NCBI GenBank assembly: GCA_903898725.1
Contig: CAIUGQ010000394.1
Location: 1 to 27,181 of the forward strand
Reading direction: 5' to 3'
DNA: 27,181 nucleotides
Origin: an uncultured Burkholderiales bacterium
GTDB taxonomy: Bacteria; Pseudomonadota; Gammaproteobacteria; Burkholderiales; Burkholderiaceae_E
The notes beneath the pieces are model-generated. The model had not been told where the DNA came from. It saw nothing but the letters and a program-made list of their open reading frames with translations, and searched no databases. Below, in pieces: positions 1 to 6,956 of the stretch (position 1 is the stretch's first letter; every line of letters begins with the position of its first letter). The position numbers were made by a program, and so were the translations under genes.

Positions 1-610
<610 letters not shown>

Positions 611-655
611 GGCGGGTCTTTGTCGGGTGTTCGGAGTGGCGTTCGCGGGCCGCGG

Positions 656-675
656 GGCACCGCGGGGGCGGTGCC
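656..675 (-). promoter_or_regulatory. Stem-loop in the ettA leader
   Basis: GGCACCGC (656-663) and GCGGTGCC (668-675) form a perfect 8-bp stem with a 4-nt loop. It lies between the candidate ettA -10 box and the start codon. No U-tract follows, so it is not an obvious terminator. It could affect mRNA stability or be a chance GC-rich palindrome. Confidence 0.3.
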
Positions 676-711
676 GATCCGCGGCGGGCGCGGTACGGCG
701 GGGGAGTCCGC

Positions 712-717
712 ATTGTA
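712..717 (-). promoter_or_regulatory. Candidate -10 box for ettA
   Basis: On the minus strand the hexamer TACAAT (5 of 6 matches to TATAAT) lies about 100 bases upstream of the ettA start. I see no good -35 at 16-18 bp, so this is a tentative promoter placement. Confidence 0.35.
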
Positions 718-770
718 CCGGGCGGACGGGCGCACCGACCGCGCCGCCGGTACGATCCCGGCATCCCGAC

Positions 771-790
771 GAGGAGACACGAGGAGACAT
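771..790 (+). promoter_or_regulatory. Tandemly duplicated ribosome binding site of the cupin gene
   Basis: GAGGAGACAC (771-780) is followed directly by GAGGAGACAT (781-790), so the Shine-Dalgarno decamer is present twice. The second copy sits 5 nt from the ATG at 792 and sets the start. The same GAGGAGAC box precedes several other genes in the window. Confidence 0.6.
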
Positions 791-791
791 C

Positions 792-1208
792 ATGACGACC
801 GCCACCGATCGGCAGGCCCCCGCGGCCGAGCCCGCCCCCATGCGCTTCGGCGTCAGCCATGCCGCCACCAGCGCCTTCGTGCCCGACGGCCTGCGCACCT
901 ACTTCGAGTATCGGGACCTCGGCGTGCGCGACGCGACCGCGGGCCGTGCGGTGATGCACGTGATCCGCGCCCGCGGCGATCACCAGGCCACCGGCGAGTG
1001 GCACCGCCATGCCGTCCAGCTGCAGCTGGTCTATGTGACGCGCGGCTGGGTGCGCTTCGATTACGAGGGCGTGGGCGAGGTGCGACTCGAGGCCGGCTCC
1101 TGCGTCCACCAGCCGCCGGGCATCCGCCACCGCGAGATCGAGCACTCGGCCGACCTCGAGCTGATCGAGATCGTGCTGCCCGCCGACTTCCAGACCACCG
1201 CCGCCTGA
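792..1208 (+). CDS. Cupin-domain protein
   Basis: A 138-residue single-domain cupin. Motif 1 is represented by W-H71-R-H73 followed by Q77 (where many cupins have Glu) and G85. Motif 2 is QPPGIRH with H113. H71, H73 and H113 are therefore the likely metal ligands. Small cupins of this kind bind metals and act as isomerases, dioxygenases or ligand sensors; the sequence does not fix which. No signal peptide or membrane segment is present, so it is probably cytoplasmic. The ATG at 792 follows an optimally spaced GAGGAG box. The stop is 13 nt before the next gene, so it is probably co-transcribed with the crotonase-family gene. That suggests a role in the same small-molecule pathway, but this is inference. 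Confidence 0.85.
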   Translation: MTTATDRQAPAAEPAPMRFGVSHAATSAFVPDGLRTYFEYRDLGVRDATAGRAVMHVIRARGDHQATGEWHRHAVQLQLVYVTRGWVRFDYEGVGEVRLEAGSCVHQPPGIRHREIEHSADLELIEIVLPADFQTTAA

Positions 1209-1221
1209 CCCGGAGCCCCCC

Positions 1222-2010
1222 ATGGACTATGTGAGCATCGAGCGGCGCGGCCGCATCGCGATCGTGCGCTTCGACCGCGGCGACGGCCGCAACACCCTGT
1301 CGATGGAGGCCTGCCGGCAGCTGACCCGCGCGGCCCGCTCCTTCGAGGACGATCCGGACGTGTCGGCGGTCGTGCTGACCGGCACGGCCTCGGTGTTCAG
1401 CATGGGCGCCGATCTGAGGGACCCCGACCTGAAGCGCGCCCGCGAGGCGCGCTTCGCCGAGTCGCGGCTGCTGATGCAGACCGGCGGGCGCATGTGCCGC
1501 GCCTGGGCCGAGATCGAGGCGCTGACGGTGGTCGCGGTCGAGGGGTGGTGCGTCGGCGGCGGCGCCGCGCTCGGCGTGTCCTGCGACCTGCGGGTGGCCG
1601 GCGACGGCGCGACCTTCTACGTGCCGGAGATCGAGCGCGGCATGAACCTGTCGTGGAACGCGGTGCCGCGGCTGGCGCACCTGGTCGGCCCGGCGCGGGC
1701 CAAGCGGGTCGCGGTGCTGGGCGAGAAGCTCGGCGCGGCGGGCGCGCGCGACTGGGGGCTGGTCGACGAGGTGGCGCCGGCGGGCGGTGCGCTCGAGGCG
1801 GCGATGGCCTTCGCCGAGCGCGCGGCGTCGCTGCCGCCGGTGCAGCTGAGGATGATCAAGCAGGCGGTCGATGCGGCGGTCTCGGCGCTCGATCGCGCGG
1901 TCAGCCATGCCGACTACGACCAGTTCTCGCTCGCCACCCGCACCGGCGACTTCGCCGAGGGCATGGCGTCCTTCGCCGAGCGGCGCCCGCCGAAGTACAC
2001 CGGGGGCTGA
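1222..2010 (+). CDS. Enoyl-CoA hydratase/isomerase (crotonase) family protein
   Basis: A 262-residue crotonase-fold protein, the usual length for the family. The oxyanion-hole segments are FSMGADL at about 59-65 and CVGGGAALGVSCDL at about 110-123. The second catalytic Glu of classical enoyl-CoA hydratases is kept in VPEIERG (E136). The first, normally in GGGCEL, is Ala here (GGGAAL). Classical hydratases use both Glu residues, so this member may be an isomerase, hydrolase or other CoA-ester enzyme rather than a plain hydratase. The start ATG at 1222 has GGAG about 6 nt upstream. It lies 13 nt downstream of the cupin gene and converges on the aldo/keto reductase with a 10-nt gap. The CoA-ester substrate cannot be read from the sequence. 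Confidence 0.88.
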   Translation: MDYVSIERRGRIAIVRFDRGDGRNTLSMEACRQLTRAARSFEDDPDVSAVVLTGTASVFSMGADLRDPDLKRAREARFAESRLLMQTGGRMCRAWAEIEALTVVAVEGWCVGGGAALGVSCDLRVAGDGATFYVPEIERGMNLSWNAVPRLAHLVGPARAKRVAVLGEKLGAAGARDWGLVDEVAPAGGALEAAMAFAERAASLPPVQLRMIKQAVDAAVSALDRAVSHADYDQFSLATRTGDFAEGMASFAERRPPKYTGG

Positions 2011-2020
2011 CGGGGCCGGC

Positions 2021-2881
2021 TCAGATCATCGCCAGCGGCGACTTGCGGCGCGGCGGCGCGAACGCCCGGTCGAGCGCGACCAGATGCCGGGGCTCGAGCA
2101 CCAGCGCCGCCGCCCCGGCGTTGTCGACGACCCGCTCGACGGACCCGCTCTTCGGGATGGCGATCACGCCGGGGGCGCGCACGCCCGCGGCGAGCAGCCA
2201 GGCGAGCGCCACCTGCGCGCAGCTCGCGCCCAGTTCGGCGGCGATCGGCCTGAGCGCGGGATGCTGCACCAGGCGGCCCTCGTCGAGCGGGCTGTACGCC
2301 ATCGCCGGCATGCCGAGGGCCGCCATCCGCGGCAGCAGCTCGAACTCCGGGCCGCGCTGCGAGAGCGCGTAGTAGACCTGGTTCGTCGCGCAGCGGGCGC
2401 CGGCCGGCAGGGCCGCGAGCGCATCGAGGTCGTCGACGTCGAAGTTCGACACGCCCCAGCCGCCGATCTTGCCCTGCGCCACCAGCCGCTCGAACGCGTC
2501 GACCGTGTCGGCGAGCTTCCAGCGGCCGCGCCAGTGCAGCAGATAGAGGTCGATCCGCTCGAGCCCGAGGCGCTCGAGGCTGCGCTCGCAGGCCGCCACC
2601 GTCCCCGCGGGCGAGGCGTTCGAGGGCAGCACCTTGGAGACCACGAAGGCCCGGTCGTGCAGCCCGGAGATGGCCTCGCCGACCACCGTCTCCGCACCGC
2701 CCTCGCCGTACATCTCGGCGGTGTCGATCAGCGTCGTGCCGGCCTCGAGGGCAGCGCGGATCGCCGCCACCTCGGCACGGCGCGCCTCGGGACGCTCGCC
2801 CATGCGCCAGGTGCCCAGCCCGAGCGCGGGCACCACGCGGCCGTCGGGGAGGCTGACCTGGGGGATCGGGGACCTTGCCAT
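2021..2881 (-). CDS. Aldo/keto reductase
   Basis: A 286-residue NAD(P)H-dependent oxidoreductase of the aldo/keto reductase superfamily, (beta/alpha)8 barrel. The catalytic tetrad is visible as D53 and Y58 in LIDTAEMYGEG, K83 in VSKVLPS and H116 in YLLHWRG. The C-terminal cofactor region includes GVIAIPKSGSVERV. These enzymes reduce aldehydes and ketones to alcohols; the substrate is not predictable here. An upstream in-frame ATG would add 21 residues. The start at 2881 is preferred because GGAG lies 8 nt upstream and because MARSPIPQVSLPDGRVVPALGLGTW matches family N termini in length. The gene is divergent from the TRAP operon across 222 bp, so the two may share control. It resembles the DkgA/YeaE-like group in general layout, without a firm assignment. 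Confidence 0.9.
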   Translation of the reverse strand: MARSPIPQVSLPDGRVVPALGLGTWRMGERPEARRAEVAAIRAALEAGTTLIDTAEMYGEGGAETVVGEAISGLHDRAFVVSKVLPSNASPAGTVAACERSLERLGLERIDLYLLHWRGRWKLADTVDAFERLVAQGKIGGWGVSNFDVDDLDALAALPAGARCATNQVYYALSQRGPEFELLPRMAALGMPAMAYSPLDEGRLVQHPALRPIAAELGASCAQVALAWLLAAGVRAPGVIAIPKSGSVERVVDNAGAAALVLEPRHLVALDRAFAPPRRKSPLAMI

Positions 2882-2911
2882 CGCGCGGACTCCAGCCTGT
2901 GTCGGATCCAA

Positions 2912-2917
2912 AGGATA
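2912..2917 (-). promoter_or_regulatory. Candidate -10 box of the aldo/keto reductase gene
   Basis: TATCCT on the minus strand lies about 30 nt upstream of the start codon. A poor -35 (TTCGCG) sits 16 bp further upstream. The call is weak and rests on hexamer similarity and position only. Confidence 0.25.
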
Positions 2918-2981
2918 CGTCGCCCGGGCGAGGCGCGAACGCACGGGCCCCCATCCGGCCCCGCGCCGCCGCGGCGCCCTG

Positions 2982-2990
2982 TGCTACGCT
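2982..2990 (+). promoter_or_regulatory. Candidate extended -10 promoter of the TRAP operon
   Basis: TGCTACGCT reads as an extended -10 element (TGn plus TACGCT) in an otherwise very GC-rich divergent region. No -35 is recognisable. The predicted start point would fall in the palindrome at 2993-3006. Confidence 0.35.
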
Positions 2991-2992
2991 TT

Positions 2993-3006
2993 TGAACAGG
3001 CGTTCA
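2993..3006 (+). promoter_or_regulatory. Palindromic operator candidate upstream of dctP
   Basis: TGAAC-AGGC-GTTCA is a perfect inverted repeat of 5-bp half-sites with a 4-bp centre. It sits 3 bp downstream of a possible extended -10 box, where a repressor would block initiation. The spacing and half-sites resemble operators of TetR-family repressors. No regulator gene of this type is in the window. Confidence 0.45.
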
Positions 3007-3103
3007 GCGCAGCTCGCCCCATGCCAAGAGGGCGGCGCGTCGATCGCATCCGGCAACGCCCGGGCCATCCGGTCCGGGCCCGTGAACCTGGAGGAGACCC
3101 AGC

Positions 3104-4105
3104 ATGCAACGCAGACACTTCCTCGGCTCGATGGCGGCCGCCGCAGCCGTGCAGGCCCCGTTCGTCCACACCACCGCGCGCGCGCAGTCGACGATCACGC
3201 TCAACGGCGCCTCGCAGTTCAACGATGACCACGCCTTCACCAAGTGCATGGTGCGCTTCGAGGAACTGGTCAAGAAGTACTACGCCAAGCCGATCAACTT
3301 CGTCATCCACAAGAACAGCGCGCTCGGCCTCGAGAAGCAGTACTTCGAGTACATGGCCCAGGGCAAGGCGGTCGACTTCGCCATCGTCTCGCCGGCCCAC
3401 ATGTCCACCTTCTCCAAGGCCGCGCCCTTCGTCGACGCGCCCTTCCTGTTCCGCGACCTCGCGCACTGGAACAAGGTGCTCGACGCCGACCTGTTCAAGG
3501 GCGTCGCCGACGAGGTCGAGCAGAAGGCCGAGGTCGCGCTGATCGGCTATGCCGGCGGCGGCGTGCGCAACATCTTCTCGAACAAGCCGGCCCGCAACCT
3601 GGCCGAGCTGAAAGGCCTGAAGGTCCGCGTGCAGGGTGCCCCGATCTGGAGCAAGACCTTCGCCGCGATCGGCATGTCGCCGACCGTGATCGCCTACAAC
3701 GAGGTCTACAACGCCATCCAGAACGGCGTGATCCAGGCCGGCGAGAACGAGGCGGCGGGCGTCGAGCAGATGAAGTTCTTCGAGGTCGGCCCGAACCTGC
3801 TGATGACCCAGCACGCGATCACGATCCGCCCGCTGTGCTTCTCGACCAAGACGCTCAAGCGCCTGCCGCCCGACCTGCAGGCCGCGATCGCCAAGGCCGG
3901 CAAGGAAGCCGCGGCGTACGGCCGCCAGATCGAGTCGAGCGAGGACGGCGCGAAAGTGGATGCGCTGGAGAAGTCCGGCAAGCTCAAGCGCGTCGAGTTC
4001 ACCGAGCGGGCAGCGATGAAGAAGCTGGTCGACCCGGTGATGGAGCAGTACGCCAAGGAGATCGGCGCGGACCAGATCTACCAGAAGATCAACGCCCTGG
4101 TCTGA
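3104..4105 (+). CDS. dctP: TRAP transporter substrate-binding protein, DctP family
   Basis: A 333-residue periplasmic solute receptor of a TRAP (DctPQM) transporter, which drives uptake by the sodium gradient. The N terminus QRRHFLGSMAAAAAV carries a twin-arginine type signal, with likely cleavage after TTARA. Mature features typical of DctP include the segment LKGLKVRVQGAPIW at about 168-181, whose Arg (in KVRV) normally clamps the carboxylate of the ligand, and AYNEVYNAIQNGVIQAGE after it. The ligand is therefore probably an organic acid; its identity is not readable. GGAGGAG lies 7 nt before the ATG. It is the first gene of dctP-dctQ-dctM-SDR, with a palindromic operator candidate about 100 nt upstream. 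The length matches the family. Confidence 0.93.
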   Translation: MQRRHFLGSMAAAAAVQAPFVHTTARAQSTITLNGASQFNDDHAFTKCMVRFEELVKKYYAKPINFVIHKNSALGLEKQYFEYMAQGKAVDFAIVSPAHMSTFSKAAPFVDAPFLFRDLAHWNKVLDADLFKGVADEVEQKAEVALIGYAGGGVRNIFSNKPARNLAELKGLKVRVQGAPIWSKTFAAIGMSPTVIAYNEVYNAIQNGVIQAGENEAAGVEQMKFFEVGPNLLMTQHAITIRPLCFSTKTLKRLPPDLQAAIAKAGKEAAAYGRQIESSEDGAKVDALEKSGKLKRVEFTERAAMKKLVDPVMEQYAKEIGADQIYQKINALV

Positions 4106-4116
4106 TCGAGCACCGA

Positions 4117-4140
4117 CGCGGCGACCCGCGGGTCGCCGCG
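4117..4140 (+). repeat. Perfect 24-bp palindrome between dctP and dctQ
   Basis: CGCGGCGACCCG (4117-4128) is followed immediately by its reverse complement (4129-4140). As RNA this gives a 10-bp stem with a CGCG loop, starting 11 nt after the dctP stop. It has no U-tract. It probably stabilises the dctP message or causes partial termination so that binding protein exceeds permease. Confidence 0.6.
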
Positions 4141-4150
4141 TGCAGTCCGG

Positions 4151-4168
4151 CGGGCCCTTGCGGGTCCG
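4151..4168 (+). repeat. Second stem-loop between dctP and dctQ
   Basis: CGGGCCC (4151-4157) pairs with GGGTCCG (4162-4168) around a TTGC loop, giving 7 bp with one G-U. It lies 10 nt after the 24-bp palindrome. Confidence 0.4.
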
Positions 4169-4180
4169 TCGTCGAAGGCT

Positions 4181-4196
4181 GGCGACGCACGTCGCC
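4181..4196 (+). repeat. Third stem-loop between dctP and dctQ
   Basis: GGCGAC (4181-4186) and GTCGCC (4191-4196) form a 6-bp stem with a GCAC loop. It ends 33 nt before the dctQ start. It is the third consecutive hairpin of this 124-nt spacer. Confidence 0.35.
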
Positions 4197-4229
4197 GGCA
4201 GGCCCCGAACGACACCGGCATCCCATCCC

Positions 4230-4742
4230 ATGAACACCGCTCCCCCGCCCGCGACCGGCGCCTGGCGTCGCCTGACGGCGGCCTACGCGACGCTGCTCGA
4301 GTGGCTGCTCGCGATCTCCGTCGCGGTCCTCGTGTTCCCCGTGGCGCTGCAGATCTTCTCGCGCTTCACCGACCTGCTGCCGCACTACATCTGGACCGAG
4401 GAGATGGCGCGCCTGCTCTTCGTATGGATGATCATGATCGGCGCGATGCTCGGGATCCGCGAGGGCACGCACTTCATCGTCGACGTGTTCCCGTCCGCGA
4501 CCGGGCGCTTCGGCGCCGCACTGAATCTCTTCGCCTCGCTCGCGGTGCTGGTGTTCGCCATCGTCTTCGCCTGGTTCGGGATCGAGTTCACGCGCTTCGG
4601 CTGGAACCGCACGTCCGAGCTGGCCGAACTGCCGCTGTGGATGATCCACATCGCATGGCCGATCACCGGCTTCACCTGGCTGGCCTTCCTGGGCGAGCAT
4701 GTCGTTGCCCAGTGGCGCGCCCTGACCGGGAGCACCTCATGA
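4230..4742 (+). CDS. dctQ: TRAP transporter small permease, DctQ family
   Basis: A 170-residue integral inner-membrane protein with four hydrophobic segments, at about residues 22-45 (LLEWLLAISVAVLVFPVALQ), 58-75, 93-115 and 133-158. This is the standard four-helix DctQ layout. The region WTEEMARLLFVWMI, just before helix 2, is a typical DctQ signature. DctQ pairs with DctM to form the membrane part of the transporter. The ATG at 4230 is chosen because translation from it gives a normal-length DctQ; the open frame extends further upstream only through the hairpin spacer. The stop overlaps the dctM start by 4 nt (ATGA), indicating translational coupling. A 124-nt spacer with three stem-loops separates it from dctP. 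Confidence 0.92.
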   Translation: MNTAPPPATGAWRRLTAAYATLLEWLLAISVAVLVFPVALQIFSRFTDLLPHYIWTEEMARLLFVWMIMIGAMLGIREGTHFIVDVFPSATGRFGAALNLFASLAVLVFAIVFAWFGIEFTRFGWNRTSELAELPLWMIHIAWPITGFTWLAFLGEHVVAQWRALTGSTS

Positions 4743-6064
4743 ACCCCGCGCTGACCTCCGTCGATCCGGGGACCGCGTCCTGGATCCTGTTCGGCGTGTT
4801 CTTCCTGCTGATGTTCCTGCGCGTGCCGGTCGCGATCGCGCTCGGCCTGGCTTGCCTGCCGATGCTGGTCCTCGAGCCGAACCTCTCGCCGATGACGCTG
4901 GTCCAGGAGACCTTCAACGCGTACAACTCGTTCATCCTGCTGGCGGTGCCGTTCTTCCTGCTGACCGCCAACCTGATGAACATCGGCGGCATCACCGACC
5001 GGCTCGTCACGCTGTCGCGCACGATGGTCGGCCACCTGCCGGGCAGCCTCGCGCAGATCAACGTCGTTCTGTCGATCTTCTTCGCGGGCATCTCTGGGTC
5101 CTCGACCGCCGACGCCGCGAGCCAGTCGAAGATCTTCATCGACGCGCAGCGCAAGGAAGGCTACGACGACAGCTTCTCGGTTGCGATCACCGCAGTCTCG
5201 GCGGTGCTCGCGGTCATCATCCCGCCCTCGATCCTGATGATCGTCTGGGGCGGTGTGCTGTCGGTGTCGATCGGCGCGCTGTTCCTCGCGGGCGTGATCC
5301 CGGGCCTGCTGCTCGGGCTGGTGCAGATGGCCACCGTGCACGCCTACGCGAAGCGGCGCGGCTATCCGACCTACGGGCGCTCGACCTTCAAGGTGTTCCT
5401 GGCCGCGCTGCTGGTGTCGCTGCCGGCCCTGATGACGCCGGTGATCATCATCGGGGGCAAGATCTTCGGCTGGTTCACCGCCACCGAGTCGGCGTGCATC
5501 GCCGTACTCTATGCGGGCGTGCTGTCGATGCTCGTGTACCGCGAGATGAACCTCGCGGGCCTGAAGCTCGCGCTGACCGACACCGGGCGCCTCGCCGCCG
5601 TCGCGCTGTTCTGCGTCGGCACCGCCAGCGCATTCGGCTGGCTGCTCGCCTACTACCAGATCCCGAAGGCGATCCTCGCGAACGTCGGTGCCTGGGGCAT
5701 GGGCATGTACCAGACCGGCTTCTTCATCGCCGCGGTGTTCCTCGTGGTCGGCTGCTTCCTTGACGCCATCCCCGCCATCATCATCGTCGGCACGATCCTG
5801 CAGCCGCTCGCCCAGGCCGTGGCCATGGACCCGGTGCACTTCGCGATGATCGGCATCGTGTCGCTCGCCTTCGGCCTCGTCACGCCGCCCTACGGGCTGT
5901 GCCTGATGATCGCTTGCTCGATCGCGAAGGTGACGATGGCGTCGGTGCTGAAGGACACGATGATCATGCTGATACCGATGCTGGGCGTGCTCGTGCTGGT
6001 GATTATCTGGCCGGACGTGACGCTGATCCTGCCGAAGCTGATCTCGCCGGAGTACCTGAAGTAG
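4739..6064 (+). CDS. dctM: TRAP transporter large permease, DctM family
   Basis: A 441-residue polytopic membrane protein, the normal DctM size, with about 11-12 hydrophobic segments. It contains family-typical stretches, namely RVPVAIALGLA near residue 22, SFILLAVPFFLLTANLMN at about 64-81, FFAGISGSSTADAASQSKIF at about 115-134, IIPPSILMIVWG at about 160-171 and FGLVTPPYGLCLMIA near 380-394. The conserved GSSTAD and TPP motifs line the sodium and substrate pathway in TRAP permeases. The ATG at 4739 overlaps the dctQ stop by 4 nt. It acts with DctQ in the inner membrane to import the ligand delivered by DctP. A short-chain dehydrogenase follows after 8 nt and probably acts on the imported compound or a product of it. 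Confidence 0.95.
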   Translation: MNPALTSVDPGTASWILFGVFFLLMFLRVPVAIALGLACLPMLVLEPNLSPMTLVQETFNAYNSFILLAVPFFLLTANLMNIGGITDRLVTLSRTMVGHLPGSLAQINVVLSIFFAGISGSSTADAASQSKIFIDAQRKEGYDDSFSVAITAVSAVLAVIIPPSILMIVWGGVLSVSIGALFLAGVIPGLLLGLVQMATVHAYAKRRGYPTYGRSTFKVFLAALLVSLPALMTPVIIIGGKIFGWFTATESACIAVLYAGVLSMLVYREMNLAGLKLALTDTGRLAAVALFCVGTASAFGWLLAYYQIPKAILANVGAWGMGMYQTGFFIAAVFLVVGCFLDAIPAIIIVGTILQPLAQAVAMDPVHFAMIGIVSLAFGLVTPPYGLCLMIACSIAKVTMASVLKDTMIMLIPMLGVLVLVIIWPDVTLILPKLISPEYLK

Positions 6065-6072
6065 GCGGGGGC

Positions 6073-6873
6073 ATGGCCATGGCCGACGCGGGCGTCGCGC
6101 CCGACGCGCAGCGCCCCGTCGCCCTGGTCACCGGCGGCAACCGCGGCATCGGGCGCGGCATCGTCTGGGCGCTGTCGGAGGCGGGCTTCGACCTCGCGTT
6201 CTGCGACCTGCGCCACGACGCCGACACCGACGCGACGCTCGCCGGCATCGCGGCGCGCGGCGCGCGCGGGGTGTTCCATGCGGCCGACGTCGCCGAGCTC
6301 GACGGACATGGCGCGCTGATCGAGGCGGCCCGCGGCCTGTCGGGGCGCATCGACTGCCTGGTCAACAACGCCGGCATCCCGGCGGCGCGACGCGGCGACC
6401 TGCTCGAGATCCGCCCCGAGGACTTCGACCGCGTGCTCGCGGTGAACCTGCGCGCGCCGTTCTTCCTCGCGCAGGCGGTGGCCCGGTCGATGTTGGCCGA
6501 CGGCCCTCGCCACGGGTGCCGCTCGATCGTCACCGTGTCCTCGATCAGCGCGACCCATGCATCGCCGGAGCGCGGCGAGTACTGCCTGTCGAAGAGCGCA
6601 CTGCCGATGATGACGCGTCTGCTGGCCCTGCGGCTCGCGGCGCACGGCATCGCCGTCTGGGAGGTGCGCCCGGGCATCGTGCGCACGCCGATGACCGCAG
6701 CGGTGGCGGGACGCTACGACACGCTGATCGCCGGCGGCGGCGTGCCGCAGGGCCGCTGGGGCGAAGCCTCGGACGTGGGCCGCAGCATCGCCTCGCTCGC
6801 CTGCGGTGCCCTGCCCTTCGCCACCGGCGAGGCGGTGCACGTCGACGGCGGCCTGCACATGGCGCGGCTCTAG
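6073..6873 (+). CDS. Short-chain dehydrogenase/reductase (SDR)
   Basis: A 266-residue classical SDR. Counting from the ATG at 6073, it has the Rossmann motif TGGNRGIG at 20-27, NNAG at 98-101, a catalytic Ser in TVSSISA (about 157) and Y170-x-x-x-K174 in EYCLSKSAL. Asp45 in FCDLRHD after strand beta-2 suggests NAD rather than NADP preference (inference). The C-terminal RPGIVRTPMT and GEAVHVDGGLHM are typical. A second ATG at 6079 is in frame. The first is preferred because AGG lies 7 nt upstream of it, but either is possible. It lies 8 nt after dctM, so it is the last gene of the TRAP operon. That position suggests it oxidises a hydroxyl group of the imported acid. The exact substrate is unknown. 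Confidence 0.9.
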   Translation: MAMADAGVAPDAQRPVALVTGGNRGIGRGIVWALSEAGFDLAFCDLRHDADTDATLAGIAARGARGVFHAADVAELDGHGALIEAARGLSGRIDCLVNNAGIPAARRGDLLEIRPEDFDRVLAVNLRAPFFLAQAVARSMLADGPRHGCRSIVTVSSISATHASPERGEYCLSKSALPMMTRLLALRLAAHGIAVWEVRPGIVRTPMTAAVAGRYDTLIAGGGVPQGRWGEASDVGRSIASLACGALPFATGEAVHVDGGLHMARL

Positions 6874-6895
6874 GCGGGTGGCGGTGGTCCTGTGA

Positions 6896-6948
6896 CCCGG
6901 CTGGAGCCGGGGGTGACGGTCGTCCTGCCCCCCGGCCCCGTCCGGGCC
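6896..6948. terminator. Possible terminator hairpins between convergent SDR and dehydrogenase genes
   Basis: CCCGGC-TGGA-GCCGGG (6896-6911) is a 6-bp stem with a 4-nt loop, followed by GGCCC-CGTCC-GGGCC (6934-6948). They lie in the 83-nt gap between two converging genes. Neither has a U-tract, so rho-independent function is uncertain. Confidence 0.35.
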
Positions 6949-6956
6949 GCGGCCGC

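Noticed and set aside
2882..2944. 21-residue extension of the aldo/keto reductase
   Set aside because: The downstream ATG at 2881 has a properly placed GGAG and matches family length. The extension shows no conserved feature.
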